NCBI GenBank assembly: GCA_022826805.1
Contig: JAJDUH010000058.1
Location: 45,987-109,986 of the forward strand
Length of the DNA: 64,000 bases
Reading direction: 5' to 3'
Source: Candidatus Poribacteria bacterium
GTDB taxonomy: Bacteria; Poribacteria; WGA-4E; WGA-3G
Made by a program: the position numbers and the translations under genes. The notes beneath the pieces are model-generated. The model ran no database searches. It was not told the DNA's origin and worked only from the letters and a program-made list of their open reading frames with translations. Positions 19,206 through 27,690 of this stretch are shown here, in pieces (within the stretch, counting starts at the first letter, position 1; the number at the start of each line of letters is the position of its first letter).

Positions 19206-22200
19206 ATGCGCCATCTTAATATTAGACCCACACACAAACCCATCAAACAATACTACGCCGAACTGAAAGAATACGAACAACTCGGCGAACAAAACGAAGG
19301 CACCGTCCGCACCGCATTCCAAAGCCTCCTCCAACACTACGCGCGGCAAGCAGACCTCACACTCCTCTGCGAAAAGACACATACTCTCCCCCCTGATAAG
19401 GGGGGTAAGGGGGGTTATAGACGAATCCGACCCGATGGCGAAGTCGTCGATACCTTTAATCTACCATTCGGACACTGGGAAGCAAAAGACACACAAGACG
19501 ACCTCTATGTCGAAGCAGACAAGAAATTCGCCGCAGGCTACCCCTCAAAAAACATCGTCGTCCAATCCCCGACCCACGCACTCCTCTACCAACACGGTCA
19601 GCTCCAACTCGACTTAGACATCTCCGAACCCAGAAACCTCGTCCACGTCCTCCAAACCTTCTTCGCCTATCAGGAAGAGAACATCGCCGCGTGGCACACC
19701 GCTGTCGCTGAATTCAGGGAGACCGTGCCAGAACTCGGCGAAAAATTGACGGCTTTAATCGAAACCGAACGCCAAACCAACACACGATTCCAGGAAGCAT
19801 TTGCCAATTTTCACCAACAGTGCCAAGCGTTAATCAACCCGAACCTCTCCATCGCCGCCGTTGAGGAGATGCTCATCCAACACCTACTCACAGAACGCAT
19901 CTTCCGCACAGTCTTCAACAACGCCGACTTCACGCGCCGCAACATCATCGCCCGCGAAATAGAGAACGTCATCGACGCACTCACCTCTCAAACCTTTGAC
20001 CGCAACGAATTCCTCCGAGGCTTAGACCCGTTCTACGTCGCCATTGAGCAAACCGCCGCCACCATTACCGACTTCTCACAAAAACAGGGGTTCCTCAACA
20101 CCGTCTACGAGCAGTTCTTTCAAGGCTTCTCCGTCAAAGTCGCAGACACGCACGGCATCGTCTACACACCGCAACCCATCGTCGATTTCATGGTCAAAAG
20201 CGGCGAACACATCCTCAACACCGAGTTCAACCGTTCCTTCTCCGATACCGGTGTAAACATCATTGATCCATTCGTCGGCACCGGCAACTTCATCGTCCGC
20301 ATCATGCAGGAACTTGATCCCATCTCCTTAGAGCGCAAATACACCGCTGACCCACCCGAACTCCAGTGTAACGAGGTGATGCTCCTACCCTACTACATCG
20401 CCAGTTTGAACATAGAGCACGAGTTCTACAATACAACCAACCGCTATGTCCCCTACGAAGGATTGTGTCTCGTCGATACCTTCGAGTTAGCAGAGGAAAA
20501 AGAGCAGCTCCAACTCTTCACACCCGACAATACCGCACGCGTCGAAAAGCAGAAAGAATCCGAGATGTTCGTTGTCATCGGCAACCCACCGTACAATGTA
20601 GGACAAGTCAATGCAAACGACAACAACAAAAACCGGAAATATGAGACGATGGACAAGTTGGTTGCAGAGACGTACGCCAAAGATTCTAAAGCAACACTCA
20701 GAAATAAACTCTCTGATCCGTATGTCAAAGCAATTCGATGGGCATCGGACAGGATTGGTGAGGAAGGGGTTGTCGCTTTTGTGACAAATAGCGGCTTTCT
20801 TGAGGGTGTGGCGTTCGATGGCATGCGAAAACATCTTGCAGAAGATTTTGACGCTATCTACATTTTGGATTTGGGTGGAAATGTCCGCAAGAATCCAAAA
20901 CTTTCAGGGACAACACACAATGTATTTGGGATTCAGGTTGGGGTGAGCATTAATTTTTTCGTGAAAAAAACTGGTAACGCAAATTCACAAACGCAAATCT
21001 TCTATGCTTGGGTTGACGAATTTTGGCGAAAAGAGGAAAAGTACCAATATCTTGACTCGAAGCAACATTATCAAAACATTGAATGGAAGGAGATCATTCC
21101 TGATAAGCGAGATACATGGCTCAGCGAGGGGCTTCATCCTGAATTTGAAACCTTTATCCCAATGGGAACTAAGGAAGCGCGGGGAACTCAAGAAGATGCA
21201 GTGGGTGTAATTTTCAAGACTTATGGTCTAGGGGTCAGTACAAACCGTGATGCATGGGTTTACAATTTCAACAGAAGCACACTCTCCGAAAATATGAGTC
21301 GGATAATTGAAACTTACAAGGCAGAAGTCAACCGCTGGATGCAACGGACGAACCGAGATGTTGACCTTGATGATTTTGTGGTTTCTGATGATGGAATAAT
21401 TAAGTGGAGTTCAACTTTAAAACGGAAGTTGCAGAGTGGTCAAACTGCGACATTTACAAATGAAAAAATGCGACACTCCACTTACCGTCCGTTTACAAAA
21501 TTGAACCTCTACTTTGATCGAATAATGAATGATAGAGTGCTTCTGTTTCCTTCTATTTTTCCCGCGCCAGAAACTGAAAAGGAAAATCGGGTGATTTGTG
21601 TTAGTGGTATTAGCAGTAGTAAACCTTTTCAGAGCTTGATGGTAGAACAAATTCCCTCCCTTGATATACTCGAAAAAACGCAATGTTTTCCCTTCTACAT
21701 CTACGACGAGGACGGCACAAACCGTCGCGAAAACATCACCGATTGGGCACTCACTAAATTCCGCACCCACTACCAAGACGACACCATCACCAAGTGGGAC
21801 ATCTTCCACTACAACTACGGACTCTTGCATCACCCGGGCTACCGAGAAAAGTACGAGGCGAACCTCAAACGCGATCTGCCACACATTCCAACCCCCCTCG
21901 CCCCCCTTGACAGGGGGGTTGCAGCGGATTTCTGGGGATTCGCAAAAGCAGGAGAACGCTTAGCAGACCTCCACGTCAACTACGAATCCCAACCTGGATA
22001 CAGCGATCTCCAGTTCATCCAAAACCCGGAGGTCCCACTCGACTGGCACGTCGAGAAAATGAAACTCTCCAAAGACAAAACCCAAATCGTCTACAACACC
22101 TTCCTCACAATCGACAGGGTGCCCCCGGAAGTTTTCGACTACCGCCTCGGTACCCGTTCCGCATTGGAGTGGGTCATAGATCAGTATCGTGTGAAGACAG

Positions 22201-22337
22201 ATAAACGGAGCGGCATTGTCAACAACCCAAACCGCACCGACGATCCCCAATACATCGTCAACCTAATCGGCAAGGTAATCACCGTCAGTTTGAAAACCGT
22301 AGATATTGTAAAGAACCTACCCGAATTAGATCTCTAA
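19206..22337 (+). CDS. Type ISP-like restriction/modification enzyme (N6-adenine methylase with N-terminal nuclease-like motif)
   Basis: RRIRPDGEVVDTFNLPFGHWEAKD (D...ExK); GIVYTPQPIVDFMV; IDPFVGTGNFIVRIM; VIGNPPYNVGQ; C-terminal GFAKAGERLADLHVNYE. Confidence 0.87.
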   Translation: MRHLNIRPTHKPIKQYYAELKEYEQLGEQNEGTVRTAFQSLLQHYARQADLTLLCEKTHTLPPDKGGKGGYRRIRPDGEVVDTFNLPFGHWEAKDTQDDLYVEADKKFAAGYPSKNIVVQSPTHALLYQHGQLQLDLDISEPRNLVHVLQTFFAYQEENIAAWHTAVAEFRETVPELGEKLTALIETERQTNTRFQEAFANFHQQCQALINPNLSIAAVEEMLIQHLLTERIFRTVFNNADFTRRNIIAREIENVIDALTSQTFDRNEFLRGLDPFYVAIEQTAATITDFSQKQGFLNTVYEQFFQGFSVKVADTHGIVYTPQPIVDFMVKSGEHILNTEFNRSFSDTGVNIIDPFVGTGNFIVRIMQELDPISLERKYTADPPELQCNEVMLLPYYIASLNIEHEFYNTTNRYVPYEGLCLVDTFELAEEKEQLQLFTPDNTARVEKQKESEMFVVIGNPPYNVGQVNANDNNKNRKYETMDKLVAETYAKDSKATLRNKLSDPYVKAIRWASDRIGEEGVVAFVTNSGFLEGVAFDGMRKHLAEDFDAIYILDLGGNVRKNPKLSGTTHNVFGIQVGVSINFFVKKTGNANSQTQIFYAWVDEFWRKEEKYQYLDSKQHYQNIEWKEIIPDKRDTWLSEGLHPEFETFIPMGTKEARGTQEDAVGVIFKTYGLGVSTNRDAWVYNFNRSTLSENMSRIIETYKAEVNRWMQRTNRDVDLDDFVVSDDGIIKWSSTLKRKLQSGQTATFTNEKMRHSTYRPFTKLNLYFDRIMNDRVLLFPSIFPAPETEKENRVICVSGISSSKPFQSLMVEQIPSLDILEKTQCFPFYIYDEDGTNRRENITDWALTKFRTHYQDDTITKWDIFHYNYGLLHHPGYREKYEANLKRDLPHIPTPLAPLDRGVAADFWGFAKAGERLADLHVNYESQPGYSDLQFIQNPEVPLDWHVEKMKLSKDKTQIVYNTFLTIDRVPPEVFDYRLGTRSALEWVIDQYRVKTDKRSGIVNNPNRTDDPQYIVNLIGKVITVSLKTVDIVKNLPELDL
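19386..19420. repeat. Palindromic CCCCCTGATAAGGGGG element inside coding sequence
   Basis: tcccccctgataaggggggtaaggggggtt encodes in-frame LPPDKGGKGGY; similar intergenic copy at 25068. Confidence 0.75.
21891..21920. repeat. Second palindromic C/G-run element inside the same coding sequence
   Basis: acccccctcgccccccttgacaggggggtt encodes in-frame TPLAPLDRGV. Confidence 0.7.
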
Positions 22338-22367
22338 ACTCCTCCATCCCAACCTTACCTCTTTCTG

Positions 22368-22441
22368 TAGGAGCGAGTGTTTTTGCGAATCAACACAGAA
22401 TGCGCGTGTGGCATTCATCGGGGTGTTTCTTCATGCTCGCG
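22368..22441. repeat. Constant-loop hairpin element with an apparent insertion in the loop
   Basis: GTAGGAGCGAGTGTTTTTGC[gaatcaacacagaatgcgcgtgtggcattcat]CGGGGTGTTTCTTCATGCTCGCGAC. Confidence 0.55.
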
Positions 22442-22705
22442 ACGCTTCCCTTGAGTCCCAGAGGGACGCTATGTGTATAGAAAAATTTGCCCGAGAAACA
22501 TAAGCCCCAGCGGGGCAACAGGTGTATCAGTATTTTCCTTGTATCGGTAAGGATGCATTGATAATCCTGCAAATCTTCTAATCTTGCAAATCCTGATTCA
22601 GACAAACTCATAACTTATAGCTCACAACACAACAACCATGTTTGACTTCCACGCGACGGTGTGGTATACTATAGTAGATTTTGCAATTACCGGTCATTAT
22701 GACTT

Positions 22706-22746
22706 GGCGAGGTTAGGGGGAAACACCCCAGCAAAAACACCTCGCC
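22706..22746. repeat. Constant-loop hairpin element, reverse orientation
   Basis: ggcgaggttagggggaaacaccccagcaaaaacacctcgcc. Confidence 0.75.
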
Positions 22747-22784
22747 GACCGAGGGAAAGGCGTTTTTACCAACAGGAAGAAAAA

Positions 22785-23909
22785 ATGCGACGTTTCGGAA
22801 CCCAGGGGCGTGTGTACCCAGACAGACATTATGTTGTCCCTCGTACCGAGGAGATTGCCGATTTCATTCAACGCGTCAAAGAGGGACGCTACATCGTCCT
22901 TTTCGCACCACGACAAACCGGCAAGACCACCTTTTTTCGCTTAGCACTTGAGACGCTCACTACCCAAGATACCACTTACTTCCCAATACAACTGAATTTT
23001 GAGGAATATGAAGAATACGCCGCTGCCGATTTTTATGCCTCCCTCTATAGAGAGATTAAAAAAGAAATTGAAAGAGTTTTTCGGAAACACAGAAAAGTAC
23101 CTGCTGATGCATTAGTGCGCTTCTTGGAAAACACGACGATAACCGATCATGTTTCAATGCATGAGTTCTTTCGGAAATTTGGGGAGCGTCTCGTTTATCA
23201 TCATAATAATTGGCAGCGGGTTATCCTTTTCATTGATACATTTCACGGTATCCCTCTGGCACTTGAGAACAGTTTTTTGGCTTCACTTCGTTCCATCTAC
23301 CTCACTGATAGACCGTATTGCCCTCACAGTGTCTGTTTCGTGAGTGTCAAGAGCATCATCCAACGCGACATGGTCAATGCTGTATCTCCGTTCAATATCC
23401 AGGATGCATTCCATTTACCCAACTTCACATTTGAACAGGTGCGTGAACTTCTCACACAGTACGCTGATGAAGTAGGGCAGGGCTTCGGACCAGAGGTTGT
23501 CGAAGCACTCTACAAACAGACTGTCGGTCAACCGTTCCTTGTTAATCGTCTGGCGGAGATCCTTACTGAGGAGATGGATATTTTGAAAACCGAACTGATT
23601 ACAATGAGACATTTTTCAGGGGCGTACGCGCGGATACTTCAAGAACATAATACCAACTTTGAGCATCTACTTACTCATATCCGCCGAGACCTTCGATTTG
23701 AAGACATTCTAATGAGAATCGTATCTCATTCTATTAGGGGTGTATTCTTCGACCGTCATAATGAATGCATTGATGAACTTACCACTAACGGCGTAACCTC
23801 TAAAGGTAATGATGGAACTTGTCAAATTGCCAATCCGATTTATTTCGATTATATCAGGCAGATATTTGGTACACAGCTTAAAGAAATTGAGCAGGAGTCC
23901 TTATCTTGA
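22785..23909 (+). CDS. AAA-like ATPase paralogue of 2601..4202, without the nuclease domain and with altered Walker B
   Basis: MRRFGTQGRVYPDRHYVVPRTEEIADFIQRVKEGRYIVLFAPRQTGKTT; Walker B reads VILFIDTFHG. The longer ORF start (22638) runs through a repeat. Confidence 0.78.
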   Translation: MRRFGTQGRVYPDRHYVVPRTEEIADFIQRVKEGRYIVLFAPRQTGKTTFFRLALETLTTQDTTYFPIQLNFEEYEEYAAADFYASLYREIKKEIERVFRKHRKVPADALVRFLENTTITDHVSMHEFFRKFGERLVYHHNNWQRVILFIDTFHGIPLALENSFLASLRSIYLTDRPYCPHSVCFVSVKSIIQRDMVNAVSPFNIQDAFHLPNFTFEQVRELLTQYADEVGQGFGPEVVEALYKQTVGQPFLVNRLAEILTEEMDILKTELITMRHFSGAYARILQEHNTNFEHLLTHIRRDLRFEDILMRIVSHSIRGVFFDRHNECIDELTTNGVTSKGNDGTCQIANPIYFDYIRQIFGTQLKEIEQESLS

Positions 23910-23987
23910 AAACACCAGTGCGAACTTTGTTGAGAAATCAGTAGAGAACACCTTGCCAACTTACGTTGTACTGTGCGGAGAAACTTT

Positions 23988-24920
23988 ATGAACCAACGCT
24001 TTATATACATCTTCATCGCAATCTTTATTCTTACATCCCAACCCGCAGCAGCGGATAGCTCAGACATCCACGAAAACGCTGGCACCCGTGCCATGACGTT
24101 CCTCAAAATCGGCGTCGGTGCCGAGGCGATGAGCATGGGCGAATCCCAAGTCGCCGTCACCGATGACCTCTACGCATCCTACTGGAATCCCGCAGGTCTC
24201 ACAAGACTCCAAAAGCCGCAAATCGCCCTCATGCATAACGAATGGTTCGCCGGCATCAACCACGAATTTGTCGGCTTCGCAGTACCGCTTGAAGACATCG
24301 GGACCGTCGGCGTGAGTTCAAGTTACCTCTCTTTTGGTGAATTACAGGGGCGTGACCGAGATGGGAATGAAACGACTATCTTCCGTCCCTACGATCTGGC
24401 ACTGATTCTCTCGTATGCCCGCAGCTTCGGAAGCGCGCTCGCCTTCGGCACGAACGCAAAATTCTTGCGTGAACAGATTGCTGACGAAACTGGCAGCGGC
24501 ATCGCCTTCGATTTCGGTGCGCTATATAACTTTGCTAAGACGCCGCTCTCCTTGGGATTTAACGCACAACACCTCGGACCGAGGGTGAAGTTCATTGAGG
24601 AGGCTTTTGGACTACCCGTCACTTTTAGGATCGGTGTCGCCTACAAGCTCTGGAATGATGCACTCACGTTAGCAACGGACATCATTCGTCCGTCTGACAA
24701 CGACATCGCTATCGGTGCCGGTGCAGGCTACACGATCGGCAATATCTTACATCTCCGAACCGGTTATAAGTACAAAATCGGAGGCAACGATTTAGGCGCA
24801 ATCTCTGGACTCACGGGAGGTTTCGGATTAACGCTCCGCCAGTTCCAACTCGACTACGCACTCGTCCCCTTCGGCATCCTCGGATTAACCCACCGCTTCT
24901 CCTTAGTCGCCAATTTTTAG
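23988..24920 (+). CDS. PorV/PorQ-like outer membrane protein (second copy)
   Basis: AGTRAMTFLKIGVGAEAMSMGESQVAVTDDLYASYWNPAGL; FQLDYALVPFGILGLTHRFSL. Confidence 0.82.
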   Translation: MNQRFIYIFIAIFILTSQPAAADSSDIHENAGTRAMTFLKIGVGAEAMSMGESQVAVTDDLYASYWNPAGLTRLQKPQIALMHNEWFAGINHEFVGFAVPLEDIGTVGVSSSYLSFGELQGRDRDGNETTIFRPYDLALILSYARSFGSALAFGTNAKFLREQIADETGSGIAFDFGALYNFAKTPLSLGFNAQHLGPRVKFIEEAFGLPVTFRIGVAYKLWNDALTLATDIIRPSDNDIAIGAGAGYTIGNILHLRTGYKYKIGGNDLGAISGLTGGFGLTLRQFQLDYALVPFGILGLTHRFSLVANF

Positions 24921-24956
24921 AAATCCTTCATTTTCGCCATGGATTCGCTGTAAGAC

Positions 24957-24989
24957 GTAGGTTGGGTTGAACGAAGTGAAACCCAACAT
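24957..24989. repeat. Dispersed palindrome GTAGGTTGGGTTGAACGAAGTGAAACCCAACAT
   Basis: Near-identical to 5611..5644. Confidence 0.8.
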
Positions 24990-25067
24990 CAACCTGACAA
25001 CAGATGCTCCAAAATCCGCGTCCTCTGCGTAATCCGCGATTCAGATTTTAGGAAGTATATATTGCAA

Positions 25068-25098
25068 GTCTCCCTGATAAGGGGGATTTAGGGGGTTT
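25068..25098. repeat. CCCTGATAAGGGGG(ATTTAGGGGG) element, intergenic copy
   Basis: gtctccctgataagggggatttagggggttt. Confidence 0.65.
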
Positions 25099-25149
25099 CT
25101 CGGCGGAAATACTGAGCGAAACCCAATGCCTTTCTAACCGCAAAAGGTT

Positions 25150-25836
25150 TTAGGAACAAACCCTAATAAACGCCTCAAATAATTTACGTCTGTGTTCCCG
25201 AAATTCAGGCGTCTCAAGCATCCGTTCAGGATGATACTGCACACCCAACACAAACCGTTTCGACCTATCTTCCATAGCCTCGACAATACCATCTGCCGAC
25301 CGCGCAGTAATCACAAATTCCCCGCCAATTTCACCCACGGCTTGATGATGCGATGAGTTAACTTCGTCTGCCGTTTTACCTACGAGTTCACTGAGTAGAC
25401 TATCGGATTCAATTTGTATATTATGTCGAGCATCCCCTACCTCTATCTTATGTGGTAGTGCCTCTCGTGAATATTCCGATGGTATATCTTGGTACAGGTT
25501 TCCACCCATCGCGACACTCATAATCTGGATACCTCGGCAGATGCCAAAGGTGGGCAGATCGGCTTCCAATGCCTGTTGACATAGCGGTATTTCCAAGCCA
25601 TCGCGATCTTCATCAACAGATTTTAATGTTGGGTGCCATTCTTCACCGAAATTATCTGGGTGAATGTCACCCCCACCTGTGAGTAAAAGCCCATCTAACT
25701 CGGCAAAATTAAAATCTGGTACACCCGGATACACAGGATAAGGGATACCCCCATGATCTCTAACAGCGCGAATGTAGTTATTCGTACAGTCATCTCCAAC
25801 ATCGTGTCCGTATGTAACGCCAATAACAGGTGCCAT
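25150..25836 (-). CDS. Gamma-glutamyl-gamma-aminobutyrate hydrolase family (peptidase C26)
   Basis: LLTGGGDIHP...PTFGICRGIQIMSVAMGGNLYQDI...GVQYHPE. Confidence 0.88.
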   Translation of the reverse strand: MAPVIGVTYGHDVGDDCTNNYIRAVRDHGGIPYPVYPGVPDFNFAELDGLLLTGGGDIHPDNFGEEWHPTLKSVDEDRDGLEIPLCQQALEADLPTFGICRGIQIMSVAMGGNLYQDIPSEYSREALPHKIEVGDARHNIQIESDSLLSELVGKTADEVNSSHHQAVGEIGGEFVITARSADGIVEAMEDRSKRFVLGVQYHPERMLETPEFREHRRKLFEAFIRVCS

Positions 25837-25859
25837 ATATAAATACCTCTGAACAAATG

Positions 25860-26591
25860 TTACAATCGCTGCTTGATTTTTCCCCAAGTGGTCGCGAGTT
25901 TGTCTGAGGCGGAAACCGCTTGAGGTTTGCCAGCCGTTTCGCCTTCACCGTCTCCCATTTCAATGTCATCAATATAAGCAGTCACATCAGTGGGATGGTC
26001 CCAACCGAAGAAGATCCAGCTTAGACTCGGATTCACGCCGCCTTTGCCGCCTTCGCCTCTAAAACCGTAAGCATCAACAACTTGTTCGTCATCGACGTAA
26101 AAGTCATAAGTTTTATCCTTAAAGTCAAGCACTATGCGGAAATGCTGCCATTCACCCAGTTTTCCCGGCATGACCACTTGTCCTGTATTGCCATCGAGCG
26201 CATTGATAGTGCCATCCCCAGAAATATTAAACACGGCAGCCCCACCCCATTTGATGGCATCTCCACCGATGTAAAACAGCATTGTGCCTGCACCCTTTTC
26301 CCGCTGCGTGAATAATGAAGCGTACTGAATGCCATCATGCTTGCCATCGAAACTTCTGACGACCATTGTGTTTTCTGTGATTAGAATGCTTTTGCCTGTG
26401 TCACCACGCTTTACCTCGCTTCCAATTTGACAAGTTTTTTGGTTCATTACTGTTTTCCAGTCATCTTGCCCAGCGATGTCACCATCTTTGAAGTTGTCAA
26501 AATTTTCACTGTACCACGCGTTGCCAAGCGCATTGACCCCCAAAAACAGTATCCCGAAACTGAATGCCAAACTTCGCATTAACATCATCAT
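25860..26591 (-). CDS. Secreted LamG/concanavalin-like protein with C-terminal KLATTWGKIKQRL motif
   Basis: Signal peptide MMMLMRSLAFSFGILFLGVNALGNA; WQHFRIVLDFKDKTYDFYVDDEQV; tail SASDKLATTWGKIKQRL. Confidence 0.7.
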   Translation of the reverse strand: MMMLMRSLAFSFGILFLGVNALGNAWYSENFDNFKDGDIAGQDDWKTVMNQKTCQIGSEVKRGDTGKSILITENTMVVRSFDGKHDGIQYASLFTQREKGAGTMLFYIGGDAIKWGGAAVFNISGDGTINALDGNTGQVVMPGKLGEWQHFRIVLDFKDKTYDFYVDDEQVVDAYGFRGEGGKGGVNPSLSWIFFGWDHPTDVTAYIDDIEMGDGEGETAGKPQAVSASDKLATTWGKIKQRL

Positions 26592-26827
26592 AATAAACCC
26601 TCTGAAAGTTTTGCTGTCATATCCTATCATGCCACCAATTGCCGCTTCTATGTCGAGAAATTTAGTGCCTATTATACCAGAATTTCTGACCGAAGTCAAC
26701 GTTTTTTAAAGTGTGCAAGGCTATTTATGGTAGATTTAGAGTTGCCTATCAAATCCCGATTCTTAACTGATAACTAAATACCCTTGCATTATCTCAGGAC
26801 ACATGGTATAATTTAGATATAAAATTT

Positions 26828-27595
26828 ATGTTACACCGCGAAGTTACCGAAAAAGAAATATCCATCACAGAAGACGGCGCACCGATACTCACATGCTGTT
26901 ATGGTGATCTTGAACGTCCGTCCTACTGCCATCCGCTCTACGTCCCCAATGGACAGGTCGTAACGGAAGGCGCGGAAACCCGAGCGCAGTATCCCCCAGG
27001 GGTCTGTTTCGCACTCGGAACCGCCAACGGCGAAAGGCTTGATCAGCAACCACTAACACGCCAACGGATACCTTCTGTTGGAGAGACTTCGGGAGCATTC
27101 ACGATCGTCACAACGTGGCGCGCCCAAGAGCCGCTACTGATAGAGACGCTTACGGTGCAAGTGCAACCCCGTCAAACCGAGGCACAGGTGCTGGACATAG
27201 AAATCTCACTACACGCACCTACCACTTCGCTTGAATTTGCCGGGAACACAGGCATCGGCTATTACGCCGTTGAGATGGAATATCGGAGGGCAATGAACGC
27301 CGACGGACGAATCGGCGAGTCAGAAGTCAACGGGGGTGTATCGGTATGGGGGACACTCTGCGGCATCACGGCGGCTGAGCAAGAAGGCGTCGGGGTCGCT
27401 ATCTTTCCGCATCCTGAAAACGGAGAAACAACCTTCTCCGCCGAGGACGCATCGTTCGGATTTCTCTTCGCACAGGCAACACCCTTCAGTGTCGAAGCCG
27501 GTGAAACGCACATTTTGAAATACCGTGTACTCGCTTACATCGGCGATCTCTTTACCGTGGATGTCTGGCAGTTCCATCAAAATTACATCGGTTGA
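26828..27595 (+). CDS. DUF6807/PmoA-like hypothetical protein
   Basis: GAPILTCCYGDLERPSYCHPLYVPNGQVVTEG...; weak pattern resemblance. Confidence 0.5.
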   Translation: MLHREVTEKEISITEDGAPILTCCYGDLERPSYCHPLYVPNGQVVTEGAETRAQYPPGVCFALGTANGERLDQQPLTRQRIPSVGETSGAFTIVTTWRAQEPLLIETLTVQVQPRQTEAQVLDIEISLHAPTTSLEFAGNTGIGYYAVEMEYRRAMNADGRIGESEVNGGVSVWGTLCGITAAEQEGVGVAIFPHPENGETTFSAEDASFGFLFAQATPFSVEAGETHILKYRVLAYIGDLFTVDVWQFHQNYIG

Positions 27596-27690
27596 GTTCC
27601 CGTAGGAGGGATTTCCAAATCCCGACTGATAACTGAAAACTAACAACTCTTAGAAACTGACGACTGAAAACTGACGACTGAAAACTATCC

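Noticed and set aside
20453-20834. Antisense ORFs of 115-123 aa within the type ISP gene
   Set aside because: Contained in a strongly supported coding sequence on the other strand; typical shadow ORFs.
22638-22784. N-terminal extension of the ATPase ORF (MFDFHATVWYTIVDF...)
   Set aside because: Runs through an intergenic hairpin repeat; homology to the 2601 paralogue begins at the internal ATG 22785.
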